From Euonymus europaeus (lineage: Eukaryota > Streptophyta > Magnoliopsida > Celastrales > Celastraceae): 64,000 bases of DNA. Each line of letters opens with the position of its first letter. Within the stretch, counting starts at the first letter, position 1. A model generated the notes under the pieces. That model had not been told where the DNA came from and searched no databases. It worked only from the letters and a program-made list of their open reading frames with translations. The DNA lies in the NCBI GenBank assembly GCA_963580455.1, contig OY756965.1, positions 4,972,501 through 5,036,500 of the forward strand, given 5' to 3'. This document shows positions 23,269 to 35,219 of the stretch, in pieces. A program made the position numbers and the translations under genes.

Positions 23269-24762
23269 ATATTTGACGTGCCTTTGATCCAATACAGTAA
23301 ACGCGACCTTGGCACTCATCCTGCCAACCTCCTCAAGGTATAACGCATTATCATCTAGCGACTCTCCGGCACTCATGTAGAAGTCGATCCATGGGAGGAT
23401 GCCATTTTCTTCAACTAGTTGATGATAACTTGTATCAAAAGTTTTAAATAATATATAGCATTAAATATTATCACATTAATATTATTTTATTATTAAAAAA
23501 ATAAAACATGACACTTACATTTACACTCGTTGAGCGTGCATGGATATACTCTCTTGTACCCTTTTTCAAACAAGTACTATCAAACAGTTCCTGAAAGATG
23601 GGATCACAACCCAATTGTCTCTTCTGCAATTAAAATTTGAAGAAATTTTTACAAAAAAAAAATTAAAATTTTAAAATTTACCATTCACAAATGATATCGC
23701 ATGACAGAAATGGATCCACCGGTGTGGACAGACCTATCGGTCTGAGGTGCACGATTCTTCTTTCCCTGCTCCCTTCTTATGATGTAAATTGGGTTCGCCC
23801 ACTTGCTTTCAGGCTCCGCTCTCACATTCTCAGAGACCGATATTCCTTTGTCTATGTGATTTTGAATCCCATGCATCGCACGCTGAAAAGAAATTCTATT
23901 CTTGACATCCCAAAATTTCTTCACTTCTACGTCATATGACGGATCTCATTTATACTTCTTCTACAAATTAAAAAAAAATCAAATAAAGATAGTTAGCATG
24001 AATGTTTGAGCATATACTAAATATTGAAAACATTAAACAAATTAAACAATACTTTATAATTACCTTGAACTCTCCAAAATAATAATCTCTCTGCTCCTGA
24101 GTAGTCTGGCTCCATACTAGGGAAGGAGTTTTAAAATTACCCTTTATTATTTGGGTAATCCTCCTACCAACTTCCTCGAGCTCAAATCTAGATATTTATA
24201 AATTAAAAAATCATACAAGTGACATAAATATTCATGAAAATTAAGTAAATTAAATAGAAATAAGGAGAAAATGTACTTATGAGGCACCATAAGGTCGTAT
24301 CCACGTACGACCATCCGTGTCATAAAGTCCAATCCTCTGAGACGAGGAGGATCCAACATCAAGTATCTAATTTGCTTCTGGTGGAGTCTCAGTGTCAAGT
24401 ATATCATCGAATACCTGTGTCTCAGGTCCATATGTCTCGAGGGCATATGCCTCGGCCACATATGTCTCAAGTGCATATTCATATGACATGTGGGTGGGTG
24501 GATGTGACATATGGATGGGTGGATATGGCATAGGGTGGGTTGGCGGGGTTTGATATCCCAGATAGAAAGGAGATGGACGTCTAGTCCATATATCATTGGC
24601 CAATATCTGTGAAGATGGTGGACGAACATAATTTACCGATGATGGGGATGGGGTATGAGGCAACGAACTCCGTCTACCATATCCATGTCCATGTAGACCA
24701 TGACCACGACCATAAGGAGTATGGCCACGGCCACTGGACTGCTCAGTATTGGAATTATCCAT
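23269..24762 (-). pseudogene. CACTA-type plant transposase (Ptta/Transposase_24-like), truncated
   Basis: Minus-strand exons with plausible introns encode a protein like the plant En/Spm accessory transposase family. Exon 1 starts at the ATG at 24762 with a Gly/Arg/His/Pro-rich N-terminus and meets a stop at 24367; the same frame then continues to DGRTWIRPYGAS. The next exon (about 24180-24065) encodes GRRITQIIKGNF. The following one (23924-23685) ends in a block around NRAPQTDRSVHTGGSI, a family signature. A further exon (about 23635-23520) encodes KRQLGCDPIFQELFDS. A last piece (about 23440-23275) runs to the junction with the gypsy LTR, so the C-terminus is missing. Not functional as it stands. 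Confidence 0.7.
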
Positions 24763-25479
24763 CTACAATAAAGCATAAAGGTAGATATATGCACACTGCA
24801 CATAACAAAAACATGTATCCATATGCACATTGCTCATACAAAAGTACGTATCCATATGCTCACTGCCAAACACACTTAAAGAAAAATGACTAAAATGATT
24901 CATGGAATTATTCCAAAATAAAATAATTTTGTTTTGCACCATTAGGAAACATGACACCAGTTATAGCAACATAATGTCAGAGGTGATACTTAAAACTGTA
25001 AACATGTACATTGCGGATTAGAAAAGCACTTCCATTATGAGATCAAAATTTGGTGCCAGCATACTTGCATTACACTAAATTTACTAGACAATTGACAGCA
25101 TATCATTCAGTTATTTTAATTTTACCATACAATTGGTACGCATCCTAAGTATTCAGTTCTTCTAAAATACTCTTCAATTGACATGATATCATTCAATAAA
25201 GGAATTCCATGACTCATTCAAATTGGTTTTTAAGTTTTGGAATACGTAGTTAGTGGCCGGCAAGGCCGTTAGAGCAATATCCTAAAAGAAATTCATTAAG
25301 GATGTCACAAATAGAATGCACTGGACACAATAATCCCCAACCAAATTGAAATTATTTGACCCTAAGTTGCCAGTCCAATTTCAAAGTGCTATACGGATCA
25401 AAATGCATGTAATACATCACCAATAATTACAACATAACTAATAGCAGCACCCAATAATTCAAATTAAAAATTAACATAA
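24763..25479 (-). other. Upstream non-coding part of the CACTA-type element
   Basis: AT-rich sequence between the transposase N-terminus and the element end. Repeated ATGCACATTG/ATCCATATGC stretches occur at 24785-24870. No other ORF is recognisable. Confidence 0.45.
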
Positions 25480-25644
25480 AAGTCCGATGAATTAAATCTA
25501 TATTTCCGTCGCTAAAAGTAAAAAAAAAAAAAAAGTTTTTTACGGCAGAAATATTTGAAATTTTTGTTGCTAAAAAAAATTATTTCTGAAGGGAAAAAAA
25601 TCCATCCCTAAATTCTGTCTCTAAAAACGACTTTTCTTGTGGTG
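25480..25644 (-). mobile_element. CACTA element terminus
   Basis: Read on the minus strand from 25644, the sequence starts CACCACAAGAAAAGTCG, close to the plant CACTA end CACTACAAGAAAA. Subterminal blocks such as TAGCGACGGAAAT follow. Its orientation and distance fit the 5' end of the element carrying the transposase at 23269-24762. Confidence 0.6.
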
Positions 25645-26185
25645 AGTAGTGAGCCACAAATTTGTAATTAAAGCATAGATGGAAAAAGTAAAGTAAGTGT
25701 TATAATAGTAATAACATAGTTAAATCTTTGATCGTTAACGGTTGGTGAATCGTTCTCTTGATGTCTGCCCTCTGTTCCGAGTGTGTTTAATTTGTAGAGT
25801 TTTTTTTTCCTTGTGTGCTTGTTTTTTTAGATCGCTTTCATTTTATTTATTTTTAAATCATTACTAGCTCAAATTCATTTTAAGCCTCATATAGAATTCA
25901 TCAGTATCCCCATTTTACTGTTTGCTAAGGCGGAAAGATGCCAAAGACTCAGTTAATAATCATAGCCACCCACAACCACTAGCTCACATTACACACACGT
26001 CCACAGCACATTAAGAAAGTCTTATCTTCTCTTTTACGGTCCATTCGCTTAATTAGCTTCTCCATATCACACGCACAAAAGATGAAAAAAAACAGATGAT
26101 GGGTGCAAGACATATGTACAGGGCTTGTTCTTGGGTTAGGCTTCAATTCAACTACTTCTCCATCAAAGTCTAAGATTATGAAGCA
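25645..26185. other. No gene recognised
   Basis: Non-coding sequence outside the CACTA end. Open frames here have no family features. Confidence 0.5.
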
Positions 26186-26228
26186 TGCAGATGCAATATC
26201 CCTCAAACAGAAGTGGATTATGAGTTGT
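26186..26228 (+). pseudogene. Possible short HD-Zip II exon fragment
   Basis: CAAACAGAAGTGGATTATGA can be read as QTEVDYE, like the start of an HD-Zip II leucine zipper. It sits 13 nt after ATGCAG, the same spacing as in the better copy at 26976. It ends exactly where the solo LTR begins. Because it is short, chance or duplication by the insertion cannot be excluded. Confidence 0.35.
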
Positions 26229-26917
26229 TGTTGATGTTTTAACTATATTTAAAAGCAATACTATGTGTTAATGATTCAATTAATTGAAGAGTAGAGGGAT
26301 GATTAAGGTTTTGGAACCTTAATGTTAGAAACCCAAGGTCAAGGGTTGCTTGCTACATACAATGAATATATATAGGTCAAAGATGGGCCTTGGGGCCTTT
26401 GATTTCTTTCCTTCCACACTTAGAAATTTTTTTCCTTCTTGAACTATTTTTTTAAAGTTAATCATTGATTTGGTCATTAACTAAACACGTTTATCCTGAT
26501 TTTTCTCTAACGTTTCAATATTTACTTGGAAACGTTTTGATTTTCTCAACTGATTTGGTGGTAACTATTTTGAAAGCAAATGATTTTTCCATGGCTTTAA
26601 AACGTGGACATGAAAGCTCTGACTTTACACTTACGAAAAAAAAAAATAAGTTTTTGAGAGGAAAGACAGAAGAGCAACACACAAATTCGAACAGTGACCT
26701 TCTGTACAAAGGGTCATTGATACAGTGAGTATGGGCTTGTTTTATCCTAGGGACAAAGTACCTGTGCTACTGCTTGCACACAAGAGGCAGAGCCGCGAAT
26801 CGTCTTAAAGAAAGTGGCCTAGTTCGTGACTCAAGCCAGTGATCTATTTTCAATCTCTTAGTCTTGTTGTTCGAGGTAATATCTTTAACAGTTGTATGCA
26901 TGATTTATCCCTCAACT
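26229..26917 (+). repeat. Solo LTR related to copia element A
   Basis: It shares with the A LTRs the start TGTTGATG, the block CTTGGGGCCTTTGAT, and the block GAGGCAGAGCC...TCTTAAAGA..CCTAGTTCGTGA. No internal copia region adjoins either side, so it is a solo LTR or a remnant. Ends were placed by alignment to the A copies and are accurate to about 10 bp. Confidence 0.7.
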
Positions 26918-26929
26918 AGTTAGTGTATG

Positions 26930-26971
<42 letters not shown>

Positions 26972-26975
26972 GCAG
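26918..26975. repeat. (TA)n microsatellite
   Basis: About 30 bp of TA repeats (26935-26964) followed by ATAAATGCAG, which could serve as a splice acceptor for the following exon remnant. Confidence 0.85.
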
Positions 26976-27117
26976 GAAAAAACTGAAGCAAACATGAGTG
27001 GATTATGAATTGTAGAAGAAGTGTTGCGAGATGCTGATAAACGAGAACATGAGGCTACAAAAGGAGGTTCAAGAGCTTAAAGCACTCAAACTGGCGCAAC
27101 TTGATTATACCTCATAA
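26976..27117 (+). pseudogene. HD-Zip class II homeodomain-leucine zipper exon remnant
   Basis: Directly after an acceptor-like TGCAG, the frame encodes KKLKQT, a stop (TGA, 26995), VDYEL, a stop (TAG), then KKCCEMLINENMRLQKEVQE and LKALKLAQ. This is the leucine zipper of plant HD-Zip II transcription factors, with a heptad pattern, starting where these genes have an intron after the homeodomain. Two stops and the lack of a homeodomain or the CPSCE motif mean it is a pseudogene fragment. How it reached this transposon-rich site is unknown. Confidence 0.7.
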
Positions 27118-27259
27118 TTAAGAACTATATAATAGAATTATGAGGTATTTAGAGCTTTAAAATGCACTTAAATTGTTGTTTAGCTTCTTATCATTTCTCC
27201 ATTGAATATTGCAGAAAATAGCTTACATGAAGTTGAATCACTTAGAAGAGGCATTGGGA

Positions 27260-28420
27260 CACTTGAATGGAAAAAGAGGAAGCACTGCATCAATTTAAGA
27301 AGACCCGTCCAGACACCAAAAAGGCCTATCTGGATGACTTACTAAGAAACAGAAGCAGAAGGAAAAACTGCATGTTCCGTCCGGACATCTCATTAGGCTG
27401 TCCAGACGAAGACGTCCAGACGCCAAAATTGGCCGTCCGGACGTCTTACACTTGGGAGCAGACAGTTCTTAAATGGTGTCTGGACGTCACTGTTGATTGT
27501 CTTGACACCTATCGTGATCCTGGACTTTCATAAATCAACCTTGTAACAAATAGGGAACAATATTGTAAGGGTAGAATAGGTTTTTAATATGTAAGAGAGA
27601 GGGTAAAACCCTTATTTTGGGACATTGTTGGGGGATCTCTTTTTTTTTGGATTGAAGAAAAAGATTCAAGGTTTTCTCTTATTCTCTTTCTTACCTCTCT
27701 CTAGTTTTTCACCTTGGATCTTTGTAGAAATTCTGATTCATTTATATATAATGATATTTATTGATATGATGATGTGTGAGTAGTCTTAATCTCTACTTTC
27801 TAGTCCTAAATGGTAGATATGAATCTTGTTTGCTCAATATATGCCATGAAACCCATTGTTAGGGGCTTTCTCTTTTGATTTCTTGATTGTTGTGACTTGG
27901 GTGCTTTTAAATGAGTATGTTGGATAGATTTAGAGTGTAAATCTAGTTTGACGATTAGGCCAAGCCTCAAAGGGGAACATTAATTCATATTAATTGGTGT
28001 ATCATACTCTAAGCATTTATCGTTAAATCTTGAAGGCCCTCTGACCAACATTACTTCCATGAAAATCTTCAAAAACCCCAAGTCCAATTTTAGTAATCAA
28101 ATGCTTTTACTTTAATTGTGCTTGTATGATTAGATTTGGATATGTTGAGCATGATAGAGGATTATTTACCATGATGAATTAGGACTAGAGTTCTTTAATT
28201 AATTGTTTGCTTAGCTTGTTTACATAGCTTGTTTACATTGATACTCAAAAATTACTGATCATATTGGCCCATTTTTACTTTCTAGTCAATATTCATTATT
28301 CATTGTGAATTGCATTTGCATCTACTCCAAAATCCTAAACATTCTCCTCCTCGAGACTCGACTCTGGACTCTCCAAATTTACTACTTGTCGATACCCTAC
28401 ACTTCGGGCAAGTACACACA
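27260..28420 (+). repeat. LTR-like remnant with TCCGGACG-rich start
   Basis: The first 270 bp carry repeated CGTCCGGAC/TCCAGACG words. Then comes a polyT-rich transcribed-leader-like region. Near the end is a block (CTTGTCGATACCCTACACTT, about 28385) of a kind I associate with gypsy LTR ends. There is no second copy or polyprotein beside it, so the call is provisional. The 88-residue ORF at 27267-27533 is probably not a gene. Confidence 0.35.
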
Positions 28421-28559
28421 CTAAGGTCTCGGTCACAATCCTTGTACACGCATGTACATGCCGGCGGCCACTCTTACCATGTACCCTTGTTGTGAAAGAT
28501 TCGACGATTCTGATCATAGTGGTGCAGCCTAAACTCCAAAGCCTCACTTCTATAATCCC

Positions 28560-29800
28560 TTCACTGAGTACGAGAATACAGAGTTTCAGTGAAAACAAAC
28601 TCGTCGGTGAAAGTGTGGTCATTGTCATAAAAGACTTTTAGTGATGACACAATGACATGTAAAAGTTGTGGCCTATACCTCTGTCATTATAAAAGGTTTA
28701 GGTCACTGTAAGTCGAGTTTTAGTGACAATTAAATTTCGTCACTGAAAGTTTACTTTCTATGACGACAATTGTTGTCACTGGAGAATTCTTTTTGTGATA
28801 GTGGATCTTACCACAATAGGGTAAAATATTGTCGCTATAATATTTTTATTTCTAATGGTGTATACTTATAGTGATAAAGTATATTGTCACTAAATGTTTA
28901 AAATAGTGATGACAAACCTAGTTGTCACTAAAAGTATGAAATAATGACAACTAGGTATGTCATCACTAAAAGTTTGAGTGAGTGACGACAATATATTTTG
29001 TTGCTAGAAGTGAATTTCGATGACAAATATGATTTCTCTATGCTAGTTCTTTTTGACAACAATTAAATAAATATTCTGTTATGATAGAATCAAAAGTCTA
29101 AATAATGCTCCAAGGACTATATAATCAACAATACAATCATGTCATAATACATCTCAAACTCTACGCACATAATCAAAAGTTCAGCAACTTACAAAGTTTC
29201 TGCTCATACACATTAAACTAATAGTAGTGCAAGTCTTTTAAGATGGCTAATTAAAACTATAATTTGACATTAGCGACCCAACATTCGTAGCAGCAGTAAC
29301 AACTTCTATAGGAACATGAATTCCTCCATGGGCTCTTTTAATAGAAGCAACCATGCATCTCTGAAAATGATTCATAAACAGCAGATTTGCAAAGAATTAC
29401 CCACAAAACTAACACCCTAAAGCTATGTTAGTAGTTCTCCTTTAAGCACTGAAGAAAATAGAGTTTCATTGATGAGTTTCAGTGACAACATATAGAACTT
29501 GTCGCTAAAAGTATAGTTTGTCGCTAAAAGTTTTATTTTAGTGACGACAAGTATATATTGTCATATAATATTTAATATTCAGTGACAATAGCACAATATT
29601 GTCACTTAAACTACTCACTATAATTAAAATATGAAACCTGCGAAACCATAAAAATAGTTGCGCTAATTGAAATTAATTTTATGACCAAGATATAAAAATT
29701 GTCACTCAAACCATTTAATGACAACATTTTAGTCGCCACGAAAAGTCATTAATCTTATAGTGACAATGATATGTCGTCACTAAAATTAGAGGTATAATAA
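28560..29800. mobile_element. CACTA-like terminal/subterminal region rich in GTGAC
   Basis: About fifteen GTGAC or GTCAC words, often as TTTTAGTGACGACA or GTCACTAAAAGT, occur in both orientations. On the minus strand a CACTATCACAAAAAGAATTC end starts at 28802. Arrays of short subterminal repeats next to a CACTA-type end are characteristic of that superfamily. No transposase is recognisable, and repeats on both sides of 28802 suggest two overlapping elements. Confidence 0.5.
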
Positions 29801-30462
29801 AACGCCATCGTTCTGTTATGTTCCTGCCTTATCACTATTCCTCCATCGATAATTGAGGCCTTCGCGCTTCTCATTCGATCTCCGTTCCATCAAACCAACC
29901 CGATTCTCATTTGTCCTCACCACCGTGGAAGCCCGTTTTTCATTCTGTTCCTCCTTGTCCTCCACGTATGGAGCTCCTCTCTGTGGATCCAACCTAGAAC
30001 ACGCACGGCTTTCAGCTACGAACACCAAGTACGACTTTGATCTTCATGATTAGAAAACACTTATTCTTGCTTGTCACATGTCAGATGTTAATTTATCGTC
30101 AAGAAACATCAGTGGATCCCATATCGTCACGTATGAGGGGATGACTACAGCTCATTTTGGATGTAAACAATTACAAAACGTTTAAAAAATTCAGTGCTAG
30201 GTAACTTATAGTTTTCCAAAAGTCGTAGCACCACTATTATTGAAAGTTTATCAGTTGACTATGATATTTCTCCACTAATTAATATTTACAAATTGTAAAA
30301 AAAAATGGAATCACCACTAAACGTCTAAACCACATGCATGTGATCATCAATTATAAAAAGTATATATATTTGGATAATTATGATGCAATTTTACATACAG
30401 TACCATGACCATGACCATGACCAAATCTAAACTTGTGGCTGACCACGACAGGAATCGGGTTC
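29801..30462. other. No gene recognised
   Basis: A 66-residue open frame at 29853-30053 lies in a GC-richer patch but has no recognisable domain. The rest is AT-rich. Confidence 0.4.
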
Positions 30463-30716
30463 TGAAACATTCAATTTCTTTCCTAGAGACAATACATGTT
30501 CTTCATTGACTGGTTTTTGGTATCTTGGGAAAACTTTCTTGTGTTATGTGCTCATTTTTCAAGGGATAATTCTTAAGTTATGAAATTTCGTCGGAAAAAA
30601 TAAATTCTAAGTCAGTCAATGCATTACAAATCTGAATTCTAGTCAAAGAAGAGTCTCTCTAACTCCAGACACGAAACATTCAATTTCTTTCCTAGAGACA
30701 ATACATGTTCTTCATT
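30463..30716. repeat. Perfect 44-bp direct repeat, 210 bp apart
   Basis: Positions 30463-30506 and 30673-30716 are identical over 44 bp (starting GAAACATTCAATTTCTTTCC). The 166 bp between are unrelated. Confidence 0.95.
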
Positions 30717-31559
30717 TGTAGTGAAAATTATTCATGCTATTCCTTTACTGGAACTGTTCGAGACAGCAAATTGTTTTAGCTCCACGGAGTTTAGTTCTCA
30801 ATGAATTTATGCCTATGAATACTAGTTGGAAATATTTGGATGTCTACTTCAATATTGTAGAAGAACGTTTCTTCAAATTCGATCATTTTTACCTTCAAAG
30901 TGGACCCACAAATTATTGCGCAAATTGTTCAATGACAGTTTTGACTTTCCCCTTTGTCCGTCCGGACGCTGAACAGTATTGTTCGGACGGAGATTCTAAA
31001 AACAACTATATCCTCATTTCTTCTTGAAGGGTCCGGACGCCTTCTGATACGCGTCCTAACGGTTGACAGTAAAGTCCAATTTTGTAGCTCCTTTGTGCTT
31101 TTTCTTCCATATTCGATCCGGATCAATCCAGAGCCTACAAAAACCATTCAAACAAGTCATAAATGACTGAAACATACTTAAACAAGTGTCAAAACCATTT
31201 TTAGGTTGATAGAACCAAATCCAGCACATTAAAACCCAAATGCTTAAGAGATAGAATTTCCACAACTTCTAACCATTATGCCCAAAACTTGGATTTCATA
31301 TCTCTAAGCTACCAAACCAACTTGAACCACTACAAAACACTTAAAATGACTATGCCAAAGTGTTAAATTGTGCATTGGCTCATTAACACGGATTTCGGCA
31401 ACTCAAACCTAAAATGTGATTTTTAAGCATTGAAACTCAACTTTTTTACTTTCAAAACTCCACAAAAATATGAAAAATACCATCCCAATCAAAAGATTGG
31501 GCAATGTTTCGCTATTTTTGAGAGCTCCAACAATTGGATTTGAACTAAGAAAAAAATAT
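30717..31559. other. No gene; TCCGGACG-containing sequence
   Basis: CGTCCGGACG-type palindromes at 30957-30966 and GTCCGGACGC at about 31030 resemble the cluster at 27.3 kb, suggesting another fragment of the same repeat family. No coding sequence is recognised. Confidence 0.4.
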
Positions 31560-34500
31560 AGGCAGAGGTTGAGGATCGGTCATCAGGATTTCATGTCCAG
31601 TCAGAATAAGCTTGCAAGGTGAGGTTTGTGAATTTGGCGATGAAGATGCCTTTGTCAAAAGTGCCTTTAAGGTATCTCAAAATGCGTTTGAGATGAGACC
31701 AATGCATATCGGTAGGCTTGGTCATGAATTATGCAGGACTGTTAACGACAAAGCAAAGATCGGGTCTAGGAGACTGGATATTGGAGATTGTCAATGATTT
31801 GACGATACAAGGTAGGATTGGTTAGAGGCATGCCATCAACAAGCTTGGTAGAAAAGTGGGCTGGAAGGGTGTATTAACAGACTTTGCATCAGTCAAGTCA
31901 GTCTTATCAGGAAGATCCCTAATGTATTTTTGCTGAGATAGAAATAATCATTGAGTTGTACGTTGAACTTCAACACCAAGAAAGTATGAGAGGTCACGCA
32001 ACTCTTTTAATGAAAATTTGATAGCTAAATTTGCAGTGATCCTATGAAGCAAAGAGGGGTCAGAACTTGTTAAAATAAGATCATCGACATATACGAGAAC
32101 ATACATGAGATGGTGGCGTTCTTGTAAAATAAAAAGAGAAGAATAAGCCTCAAATTGGGCAAAACCCATTTGCTGCAAGGAAGTGCTAAGAGCTTGATAC
32201 CAAGCCTTGGAAGCCTACTTTAGACCATAGATAGATTTGCACAATTTACACAAATGATGAGGATGGTGGGCTCTTCAAAGTTGCGGGATTGGCGCACATA
32301 AATAGTTTCATGAAGAGTGACATTTAAGAAGGCATTATTAATGCCGAGATGCTGAAGATACCAATTGTGAGAGACATCCAAAGCAAGCACAGTTTGTATG
32401 GTGGCTGGTTTAGTGATAGGGTTGAAAGTATTGTGGTAATCAATACCCGATCATTGAGTAAATAGCTGATCCACAAGACATGCCTTATAGCAAGCAATGG
32501 AGCCATTAGGATTTTTCTTAACCCAAAAGATCCATTTGGAACCAATGGGGTGAATATCCAGGGAGGAAAGAACAAGATTCCAAGTTTGGTGAGACACAAG
32601 TGCATCAAATTTGGACTGCATAGCTGCCTTGAAATGTGAACTGGCAAGGGCAGCGAGAATGTTATGAGGTTCAGCTAATATGGGAAGAGGATAAAGAGAT
32701 GAGAAATTAATATTTTTGGGTTTATATATATTGTTCATGGAACGAGTAGTCACACATTTAAAAGCGGAAGAAGGAGAAGGATTAGGAAAGAGATGATGAA
32801 GAAAGAGTAGAAATAGATGTTGTAGGGAGAGTGGGTGAGGGAGCAGTACTAGTGGAAGGAAAAGGCTGATCAATAAGAGAGTCAATAACAATTAAAGAAG
32901 TTGGGGGAGTGACAACATGAGAGGAAGTAGTGGGTTTAGGTGAAGTGATAGGCACAAGGGTAGTAGCAGAAGAGGAAGGAAGTTTGGTCCCATGAAAAAG
33001 AACATGCCTTGACAAGTAGACTCTATTGGTGGTTGGGTCAAGACATTTGTAGGAACTTTGAGAAGTGGAGTAACCAACAAAAGTGCAAGGTTTGGACCGG
33101 GTATGTAACTTGTGACTAGTATAGGGGCAAAGCCAAGGAAAACACATACAGCCAAAGACTCATAGCTTGTAATAATTTGAGGTTTTATGAAACATATGTT
33201 CGAAAAGAGTTGTATGAGAAGTGGATGCCAAAGGTTACCGATTTATGAGGTAGGGGAAGATTGAAAAGCAAAAGACCAGTATGTGAAGGGCAAGTTCGCA
33301 GAATGAAGTAACGTCCTTGCTACCTCTTTCAGGTGCCAATGCTTTGTCTCAGCAATAGCAACATGCTGAGGCGTGTATGGAGGAGATTGACACCAACTAA
33401 TCCCTTGATCTAGTAAATAAGCTTTTAATTTCTTAAACTTCCCTTAATCGTCTGTATAAAGAATGCGAGTGGGATGTTGAGATTGCTTCTCAACCATGGC
33501 TTATAACTGAATAAATACAAAATAAACTTCAAACTTAGTGTGTAATGGAAACAGCCAAGTATAATTTGTGAAATAATCAACAAATATAACATAATAAGTA
33601 TAGTCATCTATAGATGTAAGAGGACTCGGTCCCCACACACACTATAGAGGATATGGAAAGGTGAAGTACTAGTAACAGTAGAGGTACTGAAAGGAGTTCT
33701 ATGACTTTTATTCAATTTGCAAGAAATACAATTAAGTGTACTGGTGGAATTGGATCTAGTACGCGGGAAAGTAGTATGCTTCATAATAGTAGAAAACATA
33801 TGAGAAAAGGGATAGCCTAGTCTATGGTGTCATCCCACTACAGTAGTTTTAAGCCCTTGAGGATGAGCAGTTGTAACAAAGCATGAGACTTGAGGAGGGC
33901 TGAAGTGATAAATGTCATTTGCACAGCTACCGATTGCAATGATTTTTCCCAAATTTTTGTCGTTGATAACATAATGGAAAGGAAATAGTTCAATGTAAAC
34001 ATCATTATGCTTAGTAATTTCATGAACCGAAAGCAAATTATTAGTAATAGAGGGAACACAAAGTGTATTAGCAGCAGTGATTGGTAATATGTGTGAAAAT
34101 GTGTTTGACTTGTGTGAGTGATATACAAACTTGAGTCATCGCCAATGTGCACCTCATCTATGCCATCATATAATGAATACACAAATAATGGAGATCATTA
34201 GTCATATTGTGGTTGGCACCCGAGTCAAGAAGCCATGACTGTCTAGGCTAAGACATGAGATTTGATGTAACATAGTAAGTAGATGGATGGTTGGATTGAG
34301 TAGTAGAAATCTAGAAGTTCCAGTAGCGATTCGTAGAGTGACCAAGCTTGGAACACAGCTGACAAACAACCTGGGGTGGCCATCGACCACGGCCCCCTAA
34401 GTGATGGGATGGAGGGCTAGAGGTATTCGAGAATTGAGATTCATTCCAGGTAGACCATGAACTAGTTCCATGAGAGGATTGATTCTGTTGCCCATCTTGG

Positions 34501-35171
34501 CGTTGATGATAATTTTCAATAACCACGTTGGTAGATGAACTAAGGTTAAGATGAGTCACAAAACCCTCTTGAGCAACCAAGATATTTTTGAGTTCTTCAA
34601 AACTAAAAGGGGTTTCCCTTGTTCGAATAGAGCCAACAATACTAGTATAGTCTTCAGTCAAACCACGTAAAATATAAATTGTAAGATGTCTTAGGAGATG
34701 GGATGATCGATAATAGCCAATTCATCAGCGAGACTTTTGACATTTTGAAGATAGACGGCCATGTTCTTCTCCGCTTTTTGACAGCTAGAGAGTTGACTCT
34801 TAAGTTGAATCCAACAAGATTGAGAGGCATTAGCAAACAATTTATGAATCTGATTCCAACCAGCTTTGATCAAGTAAATAATGAAATAGTCCTGGTAGAC
34901 CCATGTATGATAGAGGTGAATAGATAAATTGGATGTCGACTTGTCTAGGGGGTTTGGGCGGGCAACGCCGAGTGCCATCAACAAAATCGATAAGATCATA
35001 TGCAAGCAATAAGGTAACAAATTGAAGGCACCACAAAGTGAAATTGGTTGACGTAAGCTTGAGAAGAATGTGATGAAGAGCATGAACAATAATAGAGATA
35101 GATTGCCTAGGCACAGGAATAGTTACAGTGGTTGTGGTAGAAAAGGGAGTAGTGGAGGTTAAATCTGTCAT
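31560..35171 (-). pseudogene. Decayed Ty1/copia gag-pol, truncated in RNase H (element C)
   Basis: Minus strand, gag from about 35171. The gag C-terminal part (34661-34311) has a zinc knuckle whose last cysteine is replaced (CQLCSKLGHSTNRYW). A protease DSGA motif survives at about 34205-34250. Integrase C-terminal sequence (CTFVGYS, RHVLF) lies at 33147-32782. RT starts near 32640 (GSKWIF) and keeps YVDDLILTSSD near 32090. Sequence recognisable as RNase H stops at about 31560, and no 3' LTR follows. Many stops and shifts. Its protein is close to that of element G (for example TRSMNNIYK versus TRSMNNIHK). Confidence 0.87.
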
Positions 35172-35207
35172 GGCGATTTCAGAGATCAAATTGTTGGAGT
35201 TTAGCGA

Positions 35208-35219
35208 GCTCTGATACCA
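35208..35219 (-). other. tRNA-iMet primer-binding site of copia C
   Basis: On the minus strand TGGTATCAGAGC, a perfect match to the standard plant copia primer site. It directly follows an LTR ending in CTTTATTA rather than CA. Confidence 0.85.

Noticed and set aside
24147..24629. 160-residue minus-strand frame rich in His/Met (HMWPRHMPSRHM)
   Set aside because: It is the wrong frame of the low-complexity first exon of the CACTA-type transposase, which explains the composition.
29853..30053. 66-residue ORF in a GC-rich patch
   Set aside because: No recognisable domain or splice context, and adjacent to CACTA-like repeats.
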